This document shows, one piece after another, positions 27,842 to 36,073 of a DNA stretch of 64,000 nt. Where the stretch lies: NCBI GenBank assembly GCA_963772335.1, contig CAVYXF010000001.1, positions 434,001 to 498,000 of the forward strand. Reading direction: 5' to 3'. Position 1 is the stretch's first letter. The number at the start of each line of letters is the position of its first letter. Source of the DNA: CAVYXF01 sp963772335. Its GTDB lineage: Bacteria; Pseudomonadota; Alphaproteobacteria; Rhizobiales; Rhodomicrobiaceae. The notes beneath the pieces are model-generated. The model made no database searches. It worked only from the letters and a program-made list of their open reading frames with translations, and was not told the origin of the DNA. A program made the translations under genes and the position numbers.

Positions 27842-28609
27842 TTAGACCTCGATCACGTCCACGATTGTCCAGTCGCTGGGATCGATGACAAGAATGGTGT
27901 TCTCATCCAGCAGGACGAACTTATACGGCCGGTAGGACGGATAGATCTCGATGATCGTGGGCGGCAGCGGATGCAGCACGACCGTACGGGGGACGTGCGC
28001 GCCGACATGCACCTGCACGTCGATCTTGGCGGGGCGAATGTTCTCTTTGACGATGGTCTGCTTAATCACCGTCTTCTGCTCTGGCTTGATCTGCTTGGCT
28101 TCACGCTTGCCGCCACCCTGATTCTGGTCGGCCGATTTGTTGTTGTCGCGGTCGCGGTCGCCCTTCTGATCCGCGGACTTGTTGGTGTCGCGGTCGCGGT
28201 CGCCCTTCTGATCGGCGGACTTGTTGTTGTCGCGGTCGCGGTCGCCCTTCTGATCCGCGGACTTGTTGTTGTCGCGATCACGGTCGCCCTTCTGATCGGC
28301 GGACTTGTTACGGTCGCGATCCTTCATCTGATCGCGGTCACCGCCCTGGCGCTCGGATTGCGCCGTATCGGCGTCCATGCGATCTTTCTTCTGATCGCCG
28401 CCCTGCATGCCGGGCTTCTCGTTCGATTGCGCACGGCGGTCTTTCGTCTGATCGCCGCTCTTACCGGGCTCGGCCTTCTCGTTATCCTGGCCACCTTGAT
28501 TCATGGCCGGCGCATTGTCGGGCATTTTTTTGTCTTGCTGGGCCTGCGCGCCGAAGCTGGCGGCGGCCAAAATCGCTGCGCTTACAAGGGGAATGGTCAA
28601 AATCTTCAC
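27842..28609 (-). CDS. Secreted DUF1236 protein with charged tandem repeats
   Basis: A 255-residue exported protein. A signal peptide (MKILTIPLVSAAILAAASFGAQA) is followed by a very hydrophilic Asp/Lys/Gln/Asn region. That contains about five tandem copies of a 14-residue unit, SADQKGDRDRDNNK. The C-terminal 70 residues (PTIIEIYPSYRPYKFVLLDENTILVIDPSDWTIVDVIEV region) match the DUF1236 domain common in Hyphomicrobiales cell-envelope proteins. Function is unknown; a periplasmic or surface role is likely. It stands alone between thiolase (convergent) and the MerR gene, with a strong terminator. The repeat number is probably variable between strains because the DNA repeats are nearly identical. 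Confidence 0.85.
   Translation of the reverse strand: MKILTIPLVSAAILAAASFGAQAQQDKKMPDNAPAMNQGGQDNEKAEPGKSGDQTKDRRAQSNEKPGMQGGDQKKDRMDADTAQSERQGGDRDQMKDRDRNKSADQKGDRDRDNNKSADQKGDRDRDNNKSADQKGDRDRDTNKSADQKGDRDRDNNKSADQNQGGGKREAKQIKPEQKTVIKQTIVKENIRPAKIDVQVHVGAHVPRTVVLHPLPPTIIEIYPSYRPYKFVLLDENTILVIDPSDWTIVDVIEV
28130..28320 (-). repeat. 42-bp in-gene tandem repeat, about 4.5 copies
   Basis: Within the DUF1236 gene the unit (containing GTCGCGGTCGCCCTTCTGAT) recurs every 42 bases with only a few changes. It encodes the 14-residue repeat. Being a multiple of three, gain or loss of units keeps the reading frame. Confidence 0.85.
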
Positions 28610-28791
28610 GGGCGTGTTCCTTTCAGCAACGGGTGTTCAACCCTCGCGGGCTGTGTGCCAAAGAAACGAGTATTCGCACCATTCGTTCCAATTTCCGCCA
28701 ATGAAACATTGTTTCTCATCGATTGACAGCACAAGATGAACAAGCATTCAGAAAACCGCTTGCGTGAGCGGTAAAAGTCTTGGAAAAATTT

Positions 28792-29235
28792 TCACTCAGA
28801 AGATGTGTGCCCACGCTGCTTCAGTTGCCGTATGGCAAGCTGTCGGATCTCACGGAGCTCAATCAGAATCTTCTCGATATCCTCACGCTTCTGCTCAAGC
28901 TCTCCCATGGCAGCTTCCACCTTCTGAAGCAGCAAACGAGTCTGCGCGAGCTGATGGGGATCGGCGTCATAGAGGTTGAGATATTCCGCAACCTCGTCCA
29001 GCGAGAAACCGAGCCGCTTTCCGCGCAGGATCAGGATTAGCCGTGCGCGGTCGCGGCGGGAATAGGCTCGGTTCGTGCCAACGCGCTTCGGGGCGAGCAG
29101 GCCTTTGGCTTCATAAAAGCGTATCGTGCGCGTCGAGATCGCGAATTCCCTGGCGAGATCCCTGATGCTGAGCAGCGGCTCATCGGCTTCCTCGCCGGCA
29201 AGCCTATTCACCCTGCGCTTAGGTCTTGCGCGCAT
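28792..29235 (-). CDS. MerR family transcriptional regulator next to fadD
   Basis: A 147-residue regulator. The N-terminal winged helix is LLSIRDLAREFAISTRTIRFYEAKGLLAPKRVGTNRAYSRRDRARL (about 21-66), the standard MerR DNA-binding motif. A dimerising coiled coil follows (about 95-140). There are no metal-binding cysteines, so it is not a metal sensor of the classic type. It overlaps the end of fadD by 17 nt and is thus co-transcribed. This context resembles LiuR-like regulators of acyl-CoA catabolism. The palindrome upstream of fadE is a candidate target. Effector and targets are inference. Confidence 0.85.
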   Translation of the reverse strand: MRARPKRRVNRLAGEEADEPLLSIRDLAREFAISTRTIRFYEAKGLLAPKRVGTNRAYSRRDRARLILILRGKRLGFSLDEVAEYLNLYDADPHQLAQTRLLLQKVEAAMGELEQKREDIEKILIELREIRQLAIRQLKQRGHTSSE

Positions 29236-30973
29236 TGGCCTGCTTCATCTCGGCCCTGAGCTCCTTCTTGGAGAGCTTACCAACCATGGTTTTGGGCAGC
29301 TCGTCGCGGAATTCAATCTGTGCCGGCATTTCGATCTTGGAAAGCTTGGACTCAAGAAATTTCAGGATGTCCGCAACCGTTGCGCTCATGTTTTCGCGCA
29401 GCTTGACATAAGCCTTCGGAGCCTCGCCGCGATAGCTGTCGGGGATGCCCACCACCGTGCATTCCTGGACCGCTGGAAATTCGTAGATCGCTTCCTCGAT
29501 GCGGCGCGGATAGACGTTGAAGCCAGAGCAGATGATGATGTCCTTCATCCGGTCGACGATGAAGGTGTAGCCGTCAGCATCCATGTAACCGACATCACCG
29601 GTGCGGAAGAACTCGCCGGACATTACATCCACGGTCTCCTTGGGCCGCTGCCAATACCCCTTCATGATCTGCGGACCGGCGATGCAGATCTCGCCATTCT
29701 CCCCAAGCGAAACCTCCTTCGACGGGTCGTCCAGCGAACGGATCGACAGACGCGTCGCCGGCAACGGGATGCCGATGGAGCCTTCTTTGTTCTTCCCCTG
29801 CAGCGGGTTTGCGGTCGCAACCGGGGAGGTCTCCGACAGTCCATAGCCCTCGATCAGCGTACAGCCCGACGCGCCCTCGAAGCTGCGCTTTGTCTCCATT
29901 GGCAGCGGCGCACCGCCCGAGAAACAGAATTTCAGCGAGGCAAGGTTGCCCTGCTCCAGCGAGGAGGAGGTGAGGAGCGCATTGTAGAGCGTCGGCACAC
30001 CAGGCATCAGCGTGGGTTTGAGTGTGCGGATCATCTTAAGGGCCTGGACGAGCTCAAAGCGCGGCATCAGGACCATGGTCGCGCCGATGGCGATGGCAAA
30101 GTTCATCACCACCGTCATGCCGAACACGTGGAAGAAGGGCAAAATGCCCATGATCTCTTCCTGGCCGGCAATCAGGCCGGGCGCCCAGCGCTGCAATTGC
30201 TCAACATTGATGGTGAGATTGCTATGGGTGAGCATGGCGCCCTTCGGCGTGCCCGTGGTGCCGCCGGTATATTGCAGCACCGCCACGTCCTTGTCGGGAT
30301 CGATTGCGACCGGCTGCGGCTTGCCGTCATTGGCGATCAAATCCTGATAGCGGATAACCTTGCTCGCCTGCGCCGAGGACTGCCAGGACACCCGGTCCCT
30401 CGCCTTGAACAGACGGAATAATCCTGATTTGACGGTGGGCAGCAGCTCGGCGAAGGGGCACACGACCGCGCGCGGCAGAGTGCCGGAGGCGAGCAGCGCC
30501 TCTGCCTTAGGGAACAGCGCCTTCAGGTCCAACGTCACCATGAGCTGCACCTGGCTGTCCTTCGTCTGCCCGGTCAGTTCCTCGATGGTGTAGAGCGGAT
30601 TAAAGTTCACCACCGTCCCGCCGGCTTTGAGGATGCCGAAATAGAAGATGATGAAGGTCGGCGTGTTCGGCAGCAAGAGGCCGACATTGACGCCTTTCTT
30701 AACACCGAGACGCTGCAAGCCGGCGGCCACGCGGTCGACCAGGCCCTGCAGCTTTGCGTAGGTGATCTCCTTGCCGAGGAAGTTCGTGCCGGTACGGTTC
30801 GGAAACCGTGCCGCGGCCTCCTCCAGAAGCGCCGGCAGTGGCTTGCCCTTGAATGTCTCGCTCCAATCGATCGTGATGGGATAGGCTTTCAGCCATGGAA
30901 AGCGGGGCGCCGGCGGCGCGGCGCGGGGCGCTGCCGCTCCATTCACGAGCGGATGCGAGCGAGGGGATTCCAT
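29219..30973 (-). CDS. fadD: Long-chain fatty-acid-CoA ligase
   Basis: A 584-residue AMP-forming acyl-CoA synthetase that activates fatty acids with ATP and CoA. The P-loop-like motif YTGGTTGTPKGAMLTHSN, the YGLSETSP motif, the GEFFRTGDVGYMDADGYTFIVDR stretch and the C-terminal KTMVGKLSKKELR with the acyl-adenylating lysine are all present. ATG 30973 is preceded by AGAAGAGGATC; the slightly longer frame lacks a site. It feeds the fadE/fadJ/fadI pathway encoded on the opposite strand nearby, and is divergent from the acyl carrier protein gene. Confidence 0.95.
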   Translation of the reverse strand: MESPRSHPLVNGAAAPRAAPPAPRFPWLKAYPITIDWSETFKGKPLPALLEEAAARFPNRTGTNFLGKEITYAKLQGLVDRVAAGLQRLGVKKGVNVGLLLPNTPTFIIFYFGILKAGGTVVNFNPLYTIEELTGQTKDSQVQLMVTLDLKALFPKAEALLASGTLPRAVVCPFAELLPTVKSGLFRLFKARDRVSWQSSAQASKVIRYQDLIANDGKPQPVAIDPDKDVAVLQYTGGTTGTPKGAMLTHSNLTINVEQLQRWAPGLIAGQEEIMGILPFFHVFGMTVVMNFAIAIGATMVLMPRFELVQALKMIRTLKPTLMPGVPTLYNALLTSSSLEQGNLASLKFCFSGGAPLPMETKRSFEGASGCTLIEGYGLSETSPVATANPLQGKNKEGSIGIPLPATRLSIRSLDDPSKEVSLGENGEICIAGPQIMKGYWQRPKETVDVMSGEFFRTGDVGYMDADGYTFIVDRMKDIIICSGFNVYPRRIEEAIYEFPAVQECTVVGIPDSYRGEAPKAYVKLRENMSATVADILKFLESKLSKIEMPAQIEFRDELPKTMVGKLSKKELRAEMKQANARKT

Positions 30974-31246
30974 AATGATCCTCTTCTTATGGGCGTTTCC
31001 TGGATTGCGCCGGTGACGCACATCTCAGGCCGATTATTCGGTTTTTCAAGACTGTTGGCAATCTCCAGGCGCTCTCTGGAGCAAGCGAGCGATAACCAAT
31101 ATGTTGCAAAACCGGGAAGGGATGGGGATTGAGGCCCTGGACACACCTTAATTTTGCGTTTAAGTGGGAAATCTGAGGCTCCCGGACCGCATCCGGCGTA
31201 GGCGGAACCTGACGCGCCCCTTAACGAGGGGCAGGGAGAGAATACT

Positions 31247-31516
31247 ATGGACGAAGTTGCGAGCAAGATTGTCGGCATCCTGAAAAAGAATATGAAGGAT
31301 CCGCCAGAGACGATCTCTCTGGACACCAAGCTCAGCGATCTTGAGATCGAGTTGCTCGATCTTGCCGTCATCGTGTTTGACATTGAGGACACATTCGGCA
31401 TTCAAATCCCTTACAACGCAAATGAGGAAGTCCAGGACTTCGCCACGGTCGGCTCGGTCGTGGAGCGTGTGCGCGCGCTGATCGCGGAAAAGGATGCAGC
31501 CGGCGCCGCGGCCTAA
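31247..31516 (+). CDS. Acyl carrier protein homologue lacking the phosphopantetheine serine
   Basis: An 89-residue protein with the acyl carrier fold, most similar around residues 27-60. The invariant Asp-Ser-Leu of helix 2 is replaced: residues 33-39 read EIELLDL where carriers have a Ser at position 36. Codon 36 is TTG (31352-31354), one base from the serine codon TCG. Without the serine no 4'-phosphopantetheine can be attached, so it should not carry acyl chains. GGGAG precedes the ATG. A ketoacyl synthase with an intact active site follows after 46 nt. Either the pair has a changed role, or this is a point mutation or sequencing error. Confidence 0.85.
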   Translation: MDEVASKIVGILKKNMKDPPETISLDTKLSDLEIELLDLAVIVFDIEDTFGIQIPYNANEEVQDFATVGSVVERVRALIAEKDAAGAAA

Positions 31517-31562
31517 TTTGCACTTCACCCCGCTGTCTGGCGGGCAGGATCAAAGGCAGAGT

Positions 31563-32795
31563 ATGACGGGGGTAAGCGGCAGGCGCGTGGTCGTCACCGG
31601 CCAGGGCGTGGTGTCTTCGATCGGCACGGGTGTGGAAAGCTTCTGGTCCAGTATGCGCCGCGGTGCCTGCGGCGTCGGGCCGATCAAGAGTTTTCCGCTT
31701 CAAGACCTCTATATCACCATCGCCAGCGAGGTGAAGGACTTCGACCCGCGCGAGCGTTGTCCGTCCAAGCCTTTGCTGCTGGCTGACCGCTATTCGCAAT
31801 TTGCGGGCAGCGCGGCGATCGAGGCGATGACGCAGGCCGGCTTCGACGGTCCGATTTCGGATGGCGCTCGCGGCGCCTCGATTATCGGGTCCGGGATCGG
31901 GGGCTTTTCGACCCTGGAAAAAGCGTATGAGGACCTCTTCATTCACCAGAAGAAGGCAACCCATCCGCTGACCTTACTGCGCACCATCGGCTCGTCGGCT
32001 GCAGCCCATGTCAGCATCGAGTACGGCATCAAGGGACCGTGCTTTGGGACGGTTAGCGCCTGTTCGACGGCTGCGCATGCCATCGGCCTTACGTTTCAGA
32101 TGATTCGCGCGGGAATGGTGGATCTTGGCGTCGCCGGCGCATCGGAGGCCTGCCTCACCTTTGGTTCGCTGCGCGCATGGCAGGCGATGCGCGTGCTCTC
32201 GCCCGATGGCTGCTACCCGTTTGCCAAGCGCCGCAATGGCACGGTACTGGCCGAGGGAGCGGGAATTCTGGTTCTGGAAGAGCTGGAGCACGCCCGCGCA
32301 CGCGGCGCCAAGCCCCTTGTTGAGCTGATGGGCTTTGGCATGACATCGGATGCCGCCGACATGGTCAACCCCGACATCGAGGGGCCGACCGTTGCCATGC
32401 AACTCGCGCTTGCCGATGCCGGCCTTGCTCCGGATGACATCGATTATGTCAACGCGCACGGCACGGCGACGACGGTCAACGACATCAACGAGAGTCGCGC
32501 TATTCGCCGCGTGTTTGGTCGTGCTGCGGATAAGCTGTCGGTGTCATCCACCAAGTCCATGCATGGTCACTGTCTGGGTGCTGGCGGGGGCGTAGAAGCG
32601 GTCGCCTGCATCAAGGCCATCGAGGAGAATTTCGTGCCGGCCACTATCGGGTTCGATGAGCCGGGAGAGGGCTGCGACCTCGACTACACGCCGAACAAGG
32701 GACGTGCCCGCGAGGTGAATTACGTGATGTCGAATTCCTTCGCTTTTGGCGGCCTCAATGCCGTTCTGGTGTTTGGCCCGCCGCCTTCCGCGTAA
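31563..32795 (+). CDS. Beta-ketoacyl-ACP synthase, FabF/KAS II-like
   Basis: A 410-residue condensing enzyme of the FabB/FabF family. The catalytic triad is intact: C167 in SACSTAAHA, H299 in NAHGTATTVND and H334 in KSMHGHCLGAGG. The glycine-rich C terminus (SNSFAFGGLNAVLVF) is normal. It condenses acyl chains with malonyl-ACP. It is paired with an unusual carrier protein and lies beside fadD, away from the plsX-fabH genes, so it is more likely part of a special acyl-chain pathway than the housekeeping fabF. ATG 31563 has AAAGGCAGAG upstream; an earlier in-frame start at 31494 overlaps the carrier gene. Confidence 0.9.
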   Translation: MTGVSGRRVVVTGQGVVSSIGTGVESFWSSMRRGACGVGPIKSFPLQDLYITIASEVKDFDPRERCPSKPLLLADRYSQFAGSAAIEAMTQAGFDGPISDGARGASIIGSGIGGFSTLEKAYEDLFIHQKKATHPLTLLRTIGSSAAAHVSIEYGIKGPCFGTVSACSTAAHAIGLTFQMIRAGMVDLGVAGASEACLTFGSLRAWQAMRVLSPDGCYPFAKRRNGTVLAEGAGILVLEELEHARARGAKPLVELMGFGMTSDAADMVNPDIEGPTVAMQLALADAGLAPDDIDYVNAHGTATTVNDINESRAIRRVFGRAADKLSVSSTKSMHGHCLGAGGGVEAVACIKAIEENFVPATIGFDEPGEGCDLDYTPNKGRAREVNYVMSNSFAFGGLNAVLVFGPPPSA

Positions 32796-32915
32796 CTCTG
32801 GCGGTACGAGCAGAGCCCCGTGTGGGCTCCGCTCAAGATATCGCGAGATCGAATGCCCATCCGTCCGAGGTAGTAGCCGCGCGCATCTCGCGCATAAAAA
32901 AATTGGCGTTGATAC

Positions 32916-33446
32916 CTAATAACCACTATTCGAATTGACCCCGGCCTGCGGACGGCCGATATTGCGGAACAGTTCTTTCAGGAGGCCATCTTCGGACCCT
33001 TTCGAAGGCGTTTCCCGCTTCACGAAGTCCACAACTTTTCCATCCTGCAGGCCGTAATGCGCGACGCGCTGCACAGTATCTTTCTTATCGAAGTAGACGG
33101 CGAGAACGCGACGGTCCACGATGGTTGGGTTGAGGAATGCGGCAGACCTTTTCGTCGTGGTGGAGATGTAGTAGTAAGAATCTTGTCCCACCGTCGATTT
33201 TGTGTCCGGGGTACCGAGCGCGAGAATAACTTGGTCGCGGCTCATTCCGTCCTTGATTTGCGCCACCTCGTCGTCAGCGAGGATGTGTCCGTGTTTCGTG
33301 ATGTCGGCCGCGCAGGCCGCCAGAGTCAGCACCGCAGCGGCGGAAAGGCTGCGGAAAACGACAAGCCAAGCTTTTTTCACTGTCGCTCCGTTCGCCGCCC
33401 TGATGAAGGCGCCATTTCTGGTGTAGCTGTAATCTTGATTTGACAT
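32916..33446 (-). CDS. bamE: Outer-membrane assembly lipoprotein BamE (SmpA/OmlA)
   Basis: A 176-residue lipoprotein. After a 30-residue basic leader comes a hydrophobic stretch ending in the lipobox LAAC. The SmpA/OmlA fold follows: LADDEVAQIKDGMSRDQVILALGTPDTKST and DSYYYISTTTKR, then RRVLAVYFDKKDTVQRVAHYGLQDGKVVDF. It is part of the BAM complex on the periplasmic face of the outer membrane. The start is uncertain: ATG 33446 is the nearest with an AAGG upstream, and it gives a rather long leader. It is divergent from the bc1 chaperone gene, the conserved arrangement in this order. Confidence 0.87.
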   Translation of the reverse strand: MSNQDYSYTRNGAFIRAANGATVKKAWLVVFRSLSAAAVLTLAACAADITKHGHILADDEVAQIKDGMSRDQVILALGTPDTKSTVGQDSYYYISTTTKRSAAFLNPTIVDRRVLAVYFDKKDTVQRVAHYGLQDGKVVDFVKRETPSKGSEDGLLKELFRNIGRPQAGVNSNSGY

Positions 33447-33592
33447 GGGACAGAACCTTGCGATCCAGTGTGCTGTGTTCAGGCGGGTTGACCAGGTGAC
33501 CTTAAGGCCGCGCATTTCATCCTAATTTGGTGGTTGCTGCCGTGACAAATATGACGCGTAACAGATTCCAGACCCAGGGTAATACGACACCG

Positions 33593-34147
33593 ATGTTCCG
33601 CTGGTTTGCTGGTCGCGCAGCACGCAAAGAAGCTGCCGAAAAAATCTACGATTTAATTGTGGCGCAGTCACGTAATCCCGCCTTCTATCTCCGATGTGGT
33701 GTACCCGATACACTATCGGGGCGATTCGACATGCTGGTCATCCACATGTTTGTCGTCCTGCAAATCCTCAAGCTCGGCGGGCGTGAGGGCCAGCTTCTCG
33801 CCCAGGAGATTGTCGAGGCCTTCATCCGCGAGATGGACACCATGGTTCGCGACCTCGGCGTTTCCGATCGCAATGTGCCTAAGGAAGTCCGCAAGATCGC
33901 GCAACTGTTTTACGGCCAGCTTCTGGCGTATTCGACAGCGCTGCAGCGCAACGAGGTCAAGGGCCTGGCGAGCGAAGTCTGGAAGAGCTTCCAGTCGGGC
34001 GAGGGAAGCAGCGCGCAGGTTGCGGCCGAGGCGCTCTCAACCTATATGCGTCAGGCGATCAAGAACATCCAGGAGATGCCGCTCAATATGCTTCTCCAAG
34101 GCAACATACGCTTTCCCGAGATCGCCCCGACGCGAAATGGGTCCTGA
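33593..34147 (+). CDS. Ubiquinol-cytochrome c chaperone family protein
   Basis: A 184-residue member of the CBP3/ubiquinol-cytochrome c chaperone family (ARKEAAEKIYDLIVAQSRNPAFYLRCGVPDTLSGRFDMLVIHMFVVL is the hallmark). In mitochondria CBP3 helps assemble cytochrome b; the bacterial role is inferred to be similar. ATG 33593 fits the family start, but its ribosome binding site is weak. In-frame starts at 33542 (GTG) and 33551 (ATG) would add 14 to 17 residues. It overlaps the DUF177 gene by 11 nt. Confidence 0.85.
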   Translation: MFRWFAGRAARKEAAEKIYDLIVAQSRNPAFYLRCGVPDTLSGRFDMLVIHMFVVLQILKLGGREGQLLAQEIVEAFIREMDTMVRDLGVSDRNVPKEVRKIAQLFYGQLLAYSTALQRNEVKGLASEVWKSFQSGEGSSAQVAAEALSTYMRQAIKNIQEMPLNMLLQGNIRFPEIAPTRNGS

Positions 34148-34694
34148 ACAAAGTCTAGATTTCGGCGTAAAGCCACCTTTTTCCCGCATCATCGCCCTCG
34201 ACGCAAATACCACCGATCTCGAAGGGCGCATCGAAGCGAAGCCCTCCGAACGCGAGCGGCTCGGCGCGTTTTATCGGATCAACGAGCTCGCTTCCCTCAC
34301 CCTCGATTACCGCTTTGACCCCCTGCCCTCGGGCTGCTACCGGCTGACAGGCGATCTTCGGGCCGAATTGACGCAGCTCTGCGGTGTGACCCTGGAGCCG
34401 GTCGAGGAGGTGATTCGCGAGAACGTTTCGCTGGAATTCTGGCCGGAGCAGCGCATTGCGCGCGAAGATTTCCACAGCGAGCCGGAGGATGTTCTGGAAA
34501 GCGATCCGCCGGAGCCGATCGTGAACGGACGCATTGACCTGGGTCATCTCGCTGCCGAAATCTTTGCGACTGCGATCAATCCCTATCCGCGCAAGCAAGA
34601 CGTCGCGTTCGAGTGGACCGACCCTAAGGCCGCAGCCGAGGCGGACGCCTCCAAGCCGTTCGCAGCGCTCGCGCGGCTGAAAGGAAAAGGGTGA
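34137..34694 (+). CDS. DUF177 (YceD-like) protein
   Basis: A 185-residue protein of the YceD/DUF177 family, with YRLTGDLRAELTQLCGVTLEPVEEVI as the recognisable core and an acidic EPIVNGRIDLGHLAAEIFATAINPYPR segment. In bacteria and plastids relatives are linked to 23S rRNA accumulation and are usually next to rpmF or plsX. Here it is followed by plsX after 314 nt; rpmF is absent. It overlaps the preceding gene by 11 nt. The true start is the ATG at 34137; a longer frame in the same register is only a shadow of the preceding gene. Confidence 0.87.
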   Translation: MGPEQSLDFGVKPPFSRIIALDANTTDLEGRIEAKPSERERLGAFYRINELASLTLDYRFDPLPSGCYRLTGDLRAELTQLCGVTLEPVEEVIRENVSLEFWPEQRIAREDFHSEPEDVLESDPPEPIVNGRIDLGHLAAEIFATAINPYPRKQDVAFEWTDPKAAAEADASKPFAALARLKGKG

Positions 34695-35008
34695 GCGATC
34701 CCGTCTTCCCGGCCGGCAGTGGCGGCTTCCTCTCACCAAAATTCGTTTGTGTTGTACGCCTCGTGAAGTATGTGTTCAGCGCCGCCCGGGAGCCGGACGC
34801 CTGGTGTGGCGCCTTGCAATTGCCGACCAATTTCGCGGCCAGGCTCGTAGTCGGCAATTGCGGGACAAGCACCACACTAGCGAATGATTGACCTAGTGTC
34901 CCTTTGTCCCGCAAATACCGAAAGAGTCCGCTGCAAGTTCGTCGGCATTTGCAGGACGGGACTAATGCGGCTCGTCGGGCTCTTCACGCCTGACACTTTG
35001 GGTGATGA
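34695..35008. repeat. Intergenic region with nested inverted and direct repeats
   Basis: There is no gene in these 314 nt. GCAATTGCCGAC (34816-34827) pairs with GTCGGCAATTGC (34850-34861). The segment 34850-34880, ending in CACACTAG, pairs imperfectly over about 30 bp with 34893-34922, beginning CTAGTGTCCC. GTCGGCATTTGCAGGAC occurs again at 34941-34957. The CTAGTGTCCC end is shared with the element at 16158-16323. It separates DUF177 from plsX and probably reflects insertion of repeat elements. Confidence 0.65.
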
Positions 35009-36073
35009 ATGGGGGCGCTTGTTACAATAGCGCTGGACGCGATGGGCGGCGATGAAGGGCCATCTGTGGCCGTTCCCGGCGCAGCGCTTTCGCTTGTGCG
35101 TCATCCCGATACCACGTTCATTCTTTACGGTGACGAAAAAGCCATCGCCCCGCTTTTGGCCGAGCACCCGGCCCTCGCCGCCAACGCCCGCATCGTGCAT
35201 ACCGATGTTGCGGTGGCCATGAATGCCAAGCCCAGCCAGGCGCTACGTCAGGGACGCGGCCGGTCCTCAATGTGGATGGCGCTGGAGGCGGTGAAGAGCG
35301 GCGAGGCCGACGCCGCGGTTTCTGCGGGCAATACCGGTGCGCTGATGGCGATGGCCAAATTCTGCCTGCAGACTTTGCCGAATATCGATCGTCCGGCGAT
35401 TGCCGCAATCTGGCCGACAATTGAGAGTGAATGCATTGTGCTCGATGTGGGTGCCAATGTCGGCGCCGACGCCCGCCAGCTGGTTGACTGCGCCGGCATG
35501 GGTGCGGCGCTCGCGCGGGCTCTGTTCCACGTCGATAAGCCTTCCGTCGGTCTGCTCAATATCGGCGTGGAGGAGATCAAGGGGCTCGACGAGGTGAAGC
35601 TTGCCAACGAGGCACTGAAGAAACCTGACCTGCCCATCGTTTATCACGGCTTTGTCGAGGGCGACGATCTCGGCAAGGGCACCGTGGATGTGGTGGTCGC
35701 CGAAGGTTTCAGCGGCAACATCGCCCTGAAAACCGCCGAGGGTACAGCGAAGCAGATCGCCGCTTATTTGCGCGCGGCGATGAGCCGTTCGCTACTGGCC
35801 CAGATCGGTGCATTTCTTGCGCAAGGCGCATTCCGTGCGCTCAAAGAGAAAATGGACCCACGTCATGCCAATGGCGGCATCTTTCTCGGTTTGCAAGGAA
35901 TCGTCATAAAAAGTCATGGCGGTGCGGACGCAATTGGCTTTGCAAGCGCTGTCGATCTCGGATACGACATGGCCAAGAGTGGGCTGGTGCGCAGTATCTC
36001 CAAGGACATCGAGCGCTTTCAGGATGCCTTGCAGCACGCCCCGTCGTTGAAAAGCACGGACGCAATTACGTGA
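35009..36073 (+). CDS. plsX: Phosphate acyltransferase PlsX
   Basis: A 354-residue enzyme that makes acyl-phosphate from acyl-ACP for phospholipid synthesis. The opening VTIALDAMGGDEGPSVAVPGA, AVSAGNTGALMAMAK, NVGANVGADARQL-type stretch (VLDVGANVGADARQL) and ADGFSGNIALK-type motif (VAEGFSGNIALKTAEG) identify it. Its TGA stop overlaps the GTG start of fabH (GTGA), giving coupled translation. Upstream lies a repeat-rich gap. Confidence 0.95.
   Translation: MGALVTIALDAMGGDEGPSVAVPGAALSLVRHPDTTFILYGDEKAIAPLLAEHPALAANARIVHTDVAVAMNAKPSQALRQGRGRSSMWMALEAVKSGEADAAVSAGNTGALMAMAKFCLQTLPNIDRPAIAAIWPTIESECIVLDVGANVGADARQLVDCAGMGAALARALFHVDKPSVGLLNIGVEEIKGLDEVKLANEALKKPDLPIVYHGFVEGDDLGKGTVDVVVAEGFSGNIALKTAEGTAKQIAAYLRAAMSRSLLAQIGAFLAQGAFRALKEKMDPRHANGGIFLGLQGIVIKSHGGADAIGFASAVDLGYDMAKSGLVRSISKDIERFQDALQHAPSLKSTDAIT

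Noticed and set aside
28130..28320. Regular repeats considered as a CRISPR array
   Set aside because: The units are contiguous without unique spacers, are a multiple of three and lie in frame inside a signal-peptide-bearing gene.
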